Part shown: positions 1 through 4,910 of the stretch, in pieces
Position numbering within the stretch: position 1 is the first letter of the stretch
Layout: the number at the start of each line of letters is the position of its first letter
DNA from: an uncultured Actinomycetes bacterium
GTDB taxonomy: Bacteria > Actinomycetota > Actinomycetes > S36-B12
Direction: 5' to 3'
Assembly (NCBI GenBank): GCA_903848435.1
Contig: CAINGG010000128.1
Location: forward strand, 1-7,898
Length of the DNA stretch: 7,898 nucleotides
Translations under genes and position numbers: made by a program
The notes under the pieces: generated by a model
Told to the model about the DNA's origin: nothing
The model's database searches: none
What the model saw: only the letters and a program-made list of their open reading frames with translations

Positions 1-116
1 AGCTGGCCGTCGCGCACGCTGATGGCGCCATTGCGCGTGGTCACCAGGCGGGCATCGGCATGCCCGGCGCCGAGGTCCACCGCCCGCTGCACCGCGGCCT
101 CAATGGGCGTGGTCAC
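1..116 (-). CDS. TldD/PmbA family protein, N-terminal fragment (runs off the left edge)
   Basis: Only the first 38 codons are present. The start is a GTG at 116-114, which shares four bases (GTGA) with the stop of the channel gene upstream, so the two are translationally coupled. The visible protein reads as a short helix (TPIEAAVQRAVDLGAG) followed by HADARLVTTRNGAISVRDGQ. This resembles the opening of TldD/PmbA proteins, where a helix is followed by a 'GADYADVR-x-xxR-xxxxSVRDG' strand. Family members form TldD/TldE metallopeptidase heterodimers that degrade or mature peptides in the cytoplasm. The zinc-binding motif would lie beyond the edge, so I cannot tell the catalytic TldD from the PmbA/TldE subunit. 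The assignment rests on this short N-terminal match. Confidence 0.7.
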   Translation of the reverse strand, partial: MTTPIEAAVQRAVDLGAGHADARLVTTRNGAISVRDGQ

Positions 117-781
117 TCCGGGTCCGGCTCGATCACGGGGGGAGGTTTCAGCACGAGGCTGAGAGGGATCAGGAGCAGGAGCACGTAGTTGCCCAGGTAG
201 AACAGGAAGTAGCTGGCCACCGCGGCGAGGAGGAAGACGCTCGTGTAGGCGCTGCCGCGCCATCGAGCACGCGAACGCTGGACGGCGTCCCAGTACGGAC
301 GATCCTTGGGCGCGATGAGTTCGGGGTGCCGCGTCATGTGTCTGGCCGTCGCGGCGCCGATGAACGAGATATAGGCCAAGGTGAGCCAGTACATCATCGC
401 CGGTCCGACCAACTCACCTGCCTGTGCCAGATCCGACGAGAAGGGAGTGGACTCGTAGAGACGGCTGGGCCAGGGCAGGAAGACGAAGCCGAGAAGCCAC
501 AGCATGATGAGCCAGAAGAGAGCGCTGTCGTAGGCAATGAGGTGGTTCACGATTCGGTTGTGGACGCTCCACATCACCGCCACGACCAGGAACGTGAGGA
601 CGAAGGTCTGGATTTGACCCCAGTTGGCCTGGATCACGTCCCACATCGTCTGGCCGTCCTGCGGCCCGGCGATGTCGACCAGTTGCAGCGCGAGCAGGGT
701 GATGGCCACAGCCACGACGGCGTCGGAGAAGTTGATCAGACGATCGAGCGAGCGACCTGACCGCACCGGACCCCACGCCAT
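113..781 (-). CDS. TMEM175-family (DUF1211) potassium-channel-like membrane protein
   Basis: A 222-residue protein with six predicted hydrophobic segments at about residues 21-36, 58-73, 88-104, 126-144, 181-196 and 199-212. The family signature RxxxFSD is intact at residues 14-20 (RLINFSD) and leads straight into helix 1. The WSVHNR motif (residues 71-76) and FLPWPSRL (101-108) are also typical. Prokaryotic TMEM175 proteins have six helices per subunit and form tetrameric, K+-permeable channels without a classical selectivity filter. I chose the ATG at 781-779 because it puts RxxxFSD close to the N-terminus, as in the family, and has AGGA seven bases upstream. The longer reading frame would need a TTG at 829 inside a palindromic promoter element. 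The gene overlaps the downstream TldD/PmbA gene by four bases and is divergent from fabG. No functional link to TldD is known to me. Confidence 0.85.
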   Translation of the reverse strand: MAWGPVRSGRSLDRLINFSDAVVAVAITLLALQLVDIAGPQDGQTMWDVIQANWGQIQTFVLTFLVVAVMWSVHNRIVNHLIAYDSALFWLIMLWLLGFVFLPWPSRLYESTPFSSDLAQAGELVGPAMMYWLTLAYISFIGAATARHMTRHPELIAPKDRPYWDAVQRSRARWRGSAYTSVFLLAAVASYFLFYLGNYVLLLLIPLSLVLKPPPVIEPDPE

Positions 782-787
782 GCCGTG

Positions 788-793
788 ATCCTG
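788..793 (-). promoter_or_regulatory. Start-proximal element of the channel gene (CAGGAT, six bases before ATG)
   Basis: Read on the minus strand, CAGGAT lies exactly six bases before the ATG at 781. This matches the spacing of the TAGGNT elements at three other gene starts in the window, but the first base is C instead of T. The AGGA within it could equally be a Shine-Dalgarno sequence seven bases from the ATG. I cannot decide between a weak leaderless promoter and a ribosome binding site. Confidence 0.3.
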
Positions 794-823
794 CCATGCA
801 GCACCCGTTGTCAGGCGTGACCC

Positions 824-839
824 ACGCAAGCGCTAGCGT
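824..839 (+). promoter_or_regulatory. Putative fabG promoter -10 with overlapping palindromic operator
   Basis: The 16 bases ACGCAAGCGCTAGCGT form an inverted repeat in which seven of eight base pairs match; only 828 and 835 fail to pair. Its right end, TAGCGT (834-839), fits the actinobacterial -10 pattern TANNNT and would start transcription near 846, just before the fabG ribosome binding site at 848-853. TTGTCA at 808-813 resembles a -35 element, but its 20-base spacing is too long to be convincing. A symmetric site over a -10 is what a TetR- or GntR-type repressor would use. No regulator is encoded nearby, so its identity is unknown. Confidence 0.45.
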
Positions 840-847
840 CCCCGACC

Positions 848-853
848 GGGAGG
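848..853 (+). promoter_or_regulatory. Ribosome binding site that fixes the fabG start
   Basis: GGGAGG lies five bases before the ATG at 859. It decides for this start over the in-frame ATG at 796, which would add 21 residues unlike any FabG N-terminus and has no comparable ribosome binding site. Confidence 0.75.
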
Positions 854-858
854 ACGAG

Positions 859-1563
859 ATGGCAGGCGTGGCGCTGGTCACCGGTGGCAACCGGGGGATC
901 GGCCTTGCGACGGCCCAGACCCTGCAGGCCGCTGGATTTCAGACGGTGATCGGCTCGCGAGCCGGCGAGGGCGTGGGCGGCCTCCCAGCAGTGGCCTTGG
1001 ACGTGAACTCGACCGAGTCGGTCGATGCAGCCTTCGACTCCGTTGAAGGCGGGCACGGCACGGTCGACATCCTGGTCGCCAACGCGGGCATCACCCGCGA
1101 CGGGCTCATCATGCGCATGCCCGACGACGACATCAGCGACGTACTCGAGACCAATCTCGTGGGAGCCCTCCGGTGCGCACGGCGAGCGTCGCGCGGCATG
1201 GTGCGCGCGAGGCGCGGGCGCATCATCTTCGTCTCGAGCGTCGTCTGGGCGCTGGGCTCGGCGGGACAGGTCAACTACGCCGCGGCCAAGGCAGGACTCG
1301 TGGGCGCGGCGCGTTCACTGGCACGTGAACTCGGACCGCGGGGTGTCACCGTCAACGTCGTGGCGCCTGGATTCGTCGAGACCGATATGACGGCCGTGTT
1401 GGGCGACGAGCGAACGGCCGAGATCCTGCGTCAGGTCCCGCTCGGACGTCTGGCCCACCCGGATGAGGTGGCCAAGGTCATCGCCTTCCTCGCGAGCGAG
1501 GACGCGGCCTATGTCACCGGCGCGGTCATCCCCGTCGACGGCGGACTCGGCATGGGGCACTGA
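859..1563 (+). CDS. fabG: 3-oxoacyl-ACP reductase FabG (MabA-like)
   Basis: A 234-residue classical short-chain dehydrogenase that reduces 3-oxoacyl-ACP to 3-hydroxyacyl-ACP with NADPH in type II fatty acid synthesis (cytoplasm). The Rossmann motif TGGNRGIG is at residues 8-15 and NAGIT at 75-79. The catalytic tetrad is N99, S127, Y140 and K144, with the Ser-Tyr spacing of 13 normal for FabG. The C-terminal GAVIPVDGGLGMGH closely resembles mycobacterial MabA. The position matching MabA Trp145, which packs against long substrates, is Leu132 here (alignment by eye). Position directly before an enoyl reductase gene supports FabG among the many SDR enzymes. It leads an operon with fabI (11-base gap) and sixA, and a palindrome over the likely -10 element suggests repression. 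Confidence 0.92.
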   Translation: MAGVALVTGGNRGIGLATAQTLQAAGFQTVIGSRAGEGVGGLPAVALDVNSTESVDAAFDSVEGGHGTVDILVANAGITRDGLIMRMPDDDISDVLETNLVGALRCARRASRGMVRARRGRIIFVSSVVWALGSAGQVNYAAAKAGLVGAARSLARELGPRGVTVNVVAPGFVETDMTAVLGDERTAEILRQVPLGRLAHPDEVAKVIAFLASEDAAYVTGAVIPVDGGLGMGH

Positions 1564-1574
1564 GGGGAGACACG

Positions 1575-2342
1575 ATGGGCATCCTCGACGGCAAAACGAT
1601 CCTGGTGACGGGTGTACTGACCGACCAGTCGATTGCCTTCCACGTGGCGCGGCTGGCCCAGGAGCAGGGTGCCGCGGTCGTCCTGACCTCGTTCGGGCGA
1701 GCGCTGTCCCTCACCCGACGATCCGCGACTCGCCTTCCAGCGGAGGCGCCCCTGGTCGAACTCGACGTCACCTCGACAGACGACCTGGACGCCCTGGCCG
1801 CGCGGGTGGCTGAAGTCGCGCCTCGACTCGATGGCGTGGTGCACTCCATCGGGTTCGCACCCGAGAGCGCCCTGGGCGGCAGGTTCCTGTCGACACCGTG
1901 GATCGATGTGGCGACCGCGTTGGAGGTGTCGGCGTACTCCCTGAAGTCCCTGGCAGTCGCGTGCCGCCCGCTCATGGGTCCTGGCGGGTCGATCGTCGGC
2001 CTCGACTTCGATGCGACGGTCGCGTGGCCGACGTACGACTGGATGGGCGTCGCCAAGGCAGCCTTGGAGTCGACGTCGCGCTACCTGGCACGCGACCTGG
2101 GGCCGGAGGGCATTCGGGTCAACCTGGTGGCTGCGGGCCCGATCCGCACGATGGCCGCCAAGAGCATCCCGGGCTTCTCCGACTTCGAGCAGGTGTGGCA
2201 GGGGCGAGCTCCGCTGGGCTGGGACCTGGACGATCCAGAGCCGGCCGCGCGGGCGTGCGTGGCATTGCTGTCCGACTGGTTTCCCGCGACTACCGGTGAA
2301 ATCGTCCATGTGGACGGCGGCGTGCACTCGCAGGGAGCGTGA
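1575..2342 (+). CDS. fabI: Enoyl-ACP reductase (FabI/InhA)
   Basis: A 255-residue SDR-type enoyl-ACP reductase that performs the last reduction in fatty acid elongation, trans-2-enoyl-ACP to acyl-ACP, using NADH. The N-terminus MGILDGKTILVTGVLTDQSI has the family's modified nucleotide-binding loop and continues to the S19-I20 pair. HSIGF is at 90-94. Tyr154 and Lys161 are the catalytic residues, and Phe145 matches InhA Phe149. VAAGPIRT (185-192) opens the substrate loop. That loop, from T192 to the APLGW motif, is about ten residues shorter than in mycobacterial InhA and the same length as I recall for E. coli FabI, so an ordinary chain-length preference is likely. GGGGAGA at 1564-1570 is its ribosome binding site. 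The adjacent fabG makes this the mabA-inhA arrangement of actinobacteria. The family is the target of triclosan and, in mycobacteria, of activated isoniazid. Confidence 0.93.
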   Translation: MGILDGKTILVTGVLTDQSIAFHVARLAQEQGAAVVLTSFGRALSLTRRSATRLPAEAPLVELDVTSTDDLDALAARVAEVAPRLDGVVHSIGFAPESALGGRFLSTPWIDVATALEVSAYSLKSLAVACRPLMGPGGSIVGLDFDATVAWPTYDWMGVAKAALESTSRYLARDLGPEGIRVNLVAAGPIRTMAAKSIPGFSDFEQVWQGRAPLGWDLDDPEPAARACVALLSDWFPATTGEIVHVDGGVHSQGA

Positions 2343-2343
2343 C

Positions 2344-2844
2344 GTGCGTCGGCTCGTCCTGCTGCGCCACGCCAAGTCCGACTACCCCCCCGGCATCCCC
2401 GATCACGATCGTCCCCTCGCCGATCGTGGCCGACGGGATGCGCCGGCAGCGGGGGAGTGGATTGCCGGACACGTGGGCGATGTCGACCGAGTGCTGGTAT
2501 CCAGTGCTGCCCGCGCCCAGCAGACCTGGGCGTTGGTGGCGCCCCACGTCAGCGTCTTGGACAGCGTGATCACCGAGCCGGGAATCTATGAGGCGTCCAC
2601 CGCGGAACTGGTGGACATCGTGGGAAGCCTGCCGGATACGGCGACGACGGTCGTGCTCGTCGGTCACAACCCGGGCTTCGAGGACCTCGCCGCGCGGCTG
2701 GCCATCGACGGCGACCCTGATGCGATCGGGCGCATGGCCGTGAAGTACCCCACTTCAGGCATCGCATTGCTCGACGCGGAGGGCACGTGGGGCGATCTCG
2801 TGCGAGGCGCGCGGCTGAGTGCCTTCGCCGTGCCGCGCGGCTGA
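2344..2844 (+). CDS. sixA: SixA-type phosphohistidine phosphatase
   Basis: A 166-residue short histidine phosphatase of branch 1. The catalytic RHAKSD motif lies at residues 8-13, with His9 as nucleophile. Arg57 in SSAARAQQT, Glu83 (IYEAS) and His108 in VLVGHNPGFE complete the active site. E. coli SixA removes phosphate from phosphohistidine proteins such as the nitrogen-related phosphotransferase NPr; the substrate in actinobacteria is not settled. The start is GTG 2344, one base after the fabI stop, with GGGAG at 2333-2337 as ribosome binding site, so it is co-transcribed with fabG-fabI. Its stop is one base from the stop of convergent serB. Its length and motif set separate it from the PGM-like phosphatase at 7212. 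No direct role in fatty acid synthesis is evident. Confidence 0.88.
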   Translation: MRRLVLLRHAKSDYPPGIPDHDRPLADRGRRDAPAAGEWIAGHVGDVDRVLVSSAARAQQTWALVAPHVSVLDSVITEPGIYEASTAELVDIVGSLPDTATTVVLVGHNPGFEDLAARLAIDGDPDAIGRMAVKYPTSGIALLDAEGTWGDLVRGARLSAFAVPRG

Positions 2845-2845
2845 C

Positions 2846-4051
2846 TCACCGCGGGTGTCGCACCCGCAGGCCGTCGGCAGCATCCGCCTCCTCGATCTCG
2901 TCACGGGTGATGCCCAGCAGGAAGAGCACCGAGTCGAGATAGGGAGTGGTGAGCGAGGTATCAGCGGCATCCCGGACGGCTGGCTTCGCGTTGAAGGCAA
3001 CGCCCAGTCCGGCCGCGTCGAGCATGTCGATGTCATTCGCGCCGTCTCCGACAGCGATCGTTCGAGAGAGGGGTACGTCGAACTCCGCGGCGAACTCCTC
3101 CAGGGCGCGCCGCTTGCCGGCCCTGTCGAGGATGTCTCCGAGGACGCGCCCGGTGAGACGTCCGTTGGCGACCTCGAGCCGATTGGCGCGAATCCGATCA
3201 ACGTCGAGCTCTGCGGTGACGGGGACCACCACCTCTTCGAATCCGCCGGACACGAGGCACACGTGGTAGCCAAGGCGCTTGAGGGTGCGGCACAGGGTAC
3301 GTGCGCCCGGGGTCAGGCGCACTGCCCCGGCCACCTCGGCAAGTGCCTGGACGGGAAGACCTTCCAGCGCTGCCACGCGACGTCGTAGGGACTCGGCGAA
3401 GTCGATTTGGCCGTGCATAGCACTCTCGGTGATCGCCGCGACCGCCTCACCCTGACCAGCCGCCTGCGCAAGCAGGTCGATCACTTCGTCCTGGATCACG
3501 GTGGAGTCGACATCCATGACGATGAGCCGTTGGCCGCGCCGGTTGAGCCCGGCATGCTCGACGGCGACGTCGACGCCCAGCGCCCGCGACTTCTCCGCCA
3601 GGGACCGACGCAGGCCGCTGACGTCCTGCTCTCCGGAGCCCTCGAACACGACCGCCGTCACCGGGTAGGACGCAATCCTGCGGATGCGGTCGATGTTCCA
3701 GCCGCGCTCAGCGAGCTCGACCGTGAGGTCGGCAACCGCTCCGGGGGGCAGCGGGGCGCCCATCACAGTGACATTGATGCGCCCGCGGCTGGCCGCGACC
3801 TCCTCAGGCGCTCCCGGGAGCGTCTCGACCTCCATCCCGACGCGAGTGGCCACTTCGTGCACGACCGCTCGCACGTCGCCGACATCGGCGCTATCGACAC
3901 CCAGGAGGACGGCCAAGATGAGGCGGCCACGCACCACGAGCTGCTCCATGTCGAGCACAACGGCGCGCGTGTGGCGGAGTGCGTCGAATACCGCAGCGGT
4001 CACGCCCGGACGATCGCGGCCGCTGATGATCGCCAGCAGGGTTCCGTCCAC
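2846..4051 (-). CDS. serB: Phosphoserine phosphatase SerB with N-terminal ACT domains
   Basis: A 401-residue enzyme that hydrolyses 3-phosphoserine to serine, the last step of serine biosynthesis (cytoplasmic, Mg2+-dependent). Two ACT-like regions occupy roughly residues 4-77 (beginning LLAIISGRDRPGVTAAVFDA) and 91-165. The HAD-fold catalytic domain follows. It shows motif I DVDST at 180-184 (Asp180 nucleophile, Asp182 general acid), motif II Ser268 in LVSGGFEE, motif III Lys313 in AGKRRAL, and motif IV GDGANDIDM at 335-343. Glu189 falls where the substrate-binding acid is usual. Length and layout resemble mycobacterial SerB2, which also carries tandem ACT domains, so serine feedback is plausible. 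The start is GTG 4051, six bases after a TAGGGT element. The gene stands alone, divergent from the ABC ATPase gene and convergent with sixA. Confidence 0.95.
   Translation of the reverse strand: MDGTLLAIISGRDRPGVTAAVFDALRHTRAVVLDMEQLVVRGRLILAVLLGVDSADVGDVRAVVHEVATRVGMEVETLPGAPEEVAASRGRINVTVMGAPLPPGAVADLTVELAERGWNIDRIRRIASYPVTAVVFEGSGEQDVSGLRRSLAEKSRALGVDVAVEHAGLNRRGQRLIVMDVDSTVIQDEVIDLLAQAAGQGEAVAAITESAMHGQIDFAESLRRRVAALEGLPVQALAEVAGAVRLTPGARTLCRTLKRLGYHVCLVSGGFEEVVVPVTAELDVDRIRANRLEVANGRLTGRVLGDILDRAGKRRALEEFAAEFDVPLSRTIAVGDGANDIDMLDAAGLGVAFNAKPAVRDAADTSLTTPYLDSVLFLLGITRDEIEEADAADGLRVRHPR
2851..2867. terminator. GC-rich hairpin at the sixA/serB convergence, candidate terminator
   Basis: GCGGGTG (2851-2857) pairs perfectly with CACCCGC (2861-2867) around a TCG loop, giving a seven-base-pair stem. 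It begins seven bases after the sixA stop and lies within the last codons of serB. There is no T-run on either strand, so it would be a U-poor terminator of the sort reported in GC-rich actinobacteria. Because the stem is symmetric and only one base separates the two genes, it is the only visible candidate for separating the convergent transcripts. The hairpin is certain; its function is inferred. Confidence 0.45.
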
Positions 4052-4057
4052 GGCAGG

Positions 4058-4063
4058 ACCCTA
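4058..4063 (-). promoter_or_regulatory. serB leaderless-type promoter (-10 TAGGGT)
   Basis: On the minus strand TAGGGT is followed by the six bases CCTGCC and then the GTG start at 4051. A TANNNT box at this distance places the transcription start at, or within a base of, the start codon, as in actinobacterial leaderless mRNAs. AGGG inside the box could instead act as a weak ribosome binding site. I see no -35 match at the usual distance. Confidence 0.55.
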
Positions 4064-4109
4064 AGGGCCTGCGCACGCCCGAGGCGCCCCCAGGGTGCGG
4101 GGTCCCGGA

Positions 4110-4115
4110 TAGGTT
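4110..4115 (+). promoter_or_regulatory. Leaderless-type promoter of the ABC ATPase-photolyase operon (-10 TAGGTT)
   Basis: TAGGTT is followed by GGCCGT and then GTG at 4122, the same six-base spacing as in the serB and lipoprotein promoters. There is no Shine-Dalgarno sequence at a workable distance. No -35 match is visible near 4087-4092, as is common at leaderless starts. With the serB element it forms a compact 70-base divergent promoter region (4052-4121). Confidence 0.55.
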
Positions 4116-4121
4116 GGCCGT

Positions 4122-4910
4122 GTGTCGGATGTCGTCATCGCCATGAGCGGCGTGCGCGTTCGCCGTGGCACAGCCTGGATCCTGAGCGATGTCGACTGGA
4201 CCGTCCGCGCCGACGAGCGCTGGGTTCTTCTCGGTCCCAACGGGGCCGGGAAGTCGACCCTCATCAATATCGCCGCGACGCGGCTGCACCCCACGAGGGG
4301 CAGTGTGACGATCCTCGGCGAGACACTCGGCCTGAGCGATGTCTTCGACCTGCGACCCCGCATCGGGCTGGTAGGTACCAGCCTCACCGAGACGATTCCG
4401 GCTCGCGAGAAGGTCCGCGACGTCGTCCTCACCGCGTCGTGGGGGATCACCGGTCGGTGGCGTGAGGAGTATGCCGACGCCGACCTGCGCCGTGCCGACG
4501 GACTCCTGGCGCTTCTCGGCATCGCCGATCTCGCCGACCGCGCGTTCGGCTCGCTGTCCGATGGCGAGCGGAAACGTGCGCAGATCGCTCGCGCGCTGAT
4601 GAGCGACCCGGAGATGCTGCTGCTTGATGAGCCCGCGGCGGGACTGGACCTGGGCGGTCGAGAGGCCCTCGTGCAGCGCCTGTCTGCCATGGCCACATCA
4701 CCGGACGCGCCGACGAGCGTCTTGGTCACGCACCATGTCGAGGAGATCCCGGTGGGAACGACGCACGCCATGCTGCTGCGCGAAGGACGCGTCGTCGCAC
4801 AAGGCGTCGTCTCCGATGTCCTGACCGGCGAGCACCTGACAGCGGCATATGGCCTGCCTATCGATGTCGAGCGACGGGAGGGGCGGTGGCTCGCGCGCGC
4901 ACGAGCGTAG
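4122..4910 (+). CDS. Single-domain ABC ATPase, ModF/'PhrA'-like (COG1119 type)
   Basis: A 262-residue ATP-binding cassette protein with one nucleotide-binding domain. Walker A GPNGAGKST is at 38-46, the signature reads LSDGE at 145-149 instead of LSGGQ, Walker B LLLDEP is at 166-171, the D-loop is AAGLD (172-176), and the H-loop is VTHHVEEIP with His204/His205. The Q-loop glutamine seems absent: IGLVGTSL (81-88) has Thr86 where most importers have Gln. These variants fit the ModF-like group, whose old name includes 'photorepair protein PhrA'. No membrane permease or binding protein is encoded nearby, and the protein has no membrane segment. GTG 4122 follows a leaderless-type -10. Its last 25 bases overlap the photolyase gene. 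The partner and substrate are unknown; it could serve a distant permease or act as a soluble ATPase. Confidence 0.85.
   Translation: MSDVVIAMSGVRVRRGTAWILSDVDWTVRADERWVLLGPNGAGKSTLINIAATRLHPTRGSVTILGETLGLSDVFDLRPRIGLVGTSLTETIPAREKVRDVVLTASWGITGRWREEYADADLRRADGLLALLGIADLADRAFGSLSDGERKRAQIARALMSDPEMLLLDEPAAGLDLGGREALVQRLSAMATSPDAPTSVLVTHHVEEIPVGTTHAMLLREGRVVAQGVVSDVLTGEHLTAAYGLPIDVERREGRWLARARA
4876..4883 (+). promoter_or_regulatory. Internal ribosome binding site for the photolyase gene
   Basis: GGGAGGGG lies inside the end of the ABC ATPase gene, with its GGGAGG core four bases before the GTG at 4886. It supports that start although it creates a 25-base overlap. No other in-frame start exists before the conserved LFGDQLG segment at residues 14-20. 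Confidence 0.65.

Noticed and set aside
326..760. 144-codon open frame on the plus strand opposite the channel gene
   Set aside because: It is antisense to a well-supported six-helix membrane protein, has a low-complexity Asp/Glu/His/Arg-rich composition typical of shadow frames in GC-rich DNA, and shows no recognisable domain.
796..858. Longer FabG N-terminus starting at ATG 796
   Set aside because: The 21 extra residues would span the promoter and palindrome, do not resemble a FabG N-terminus, and compete with a good ribosome binding site for ATG 859.
4055..4070. Imperfect inverted repeat AGGACCCTAAGGGCCT over the serB -10
   Set aside because: Only six of eight positions pair, and much of the symmetry follows from the TAGGGT box and GC-rich flanks. 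It is too weak to call an operator.
3407..4465. 352-codon open frame on the plus strand across the serB start and the ABC ATPase start
   Set aside because: It is long only because stops are rare in GC-rich DNA. It is antisense to serB, runs through the divergent promoter region, and is out of frame with the ABC ATPase; no domain is recognisable.
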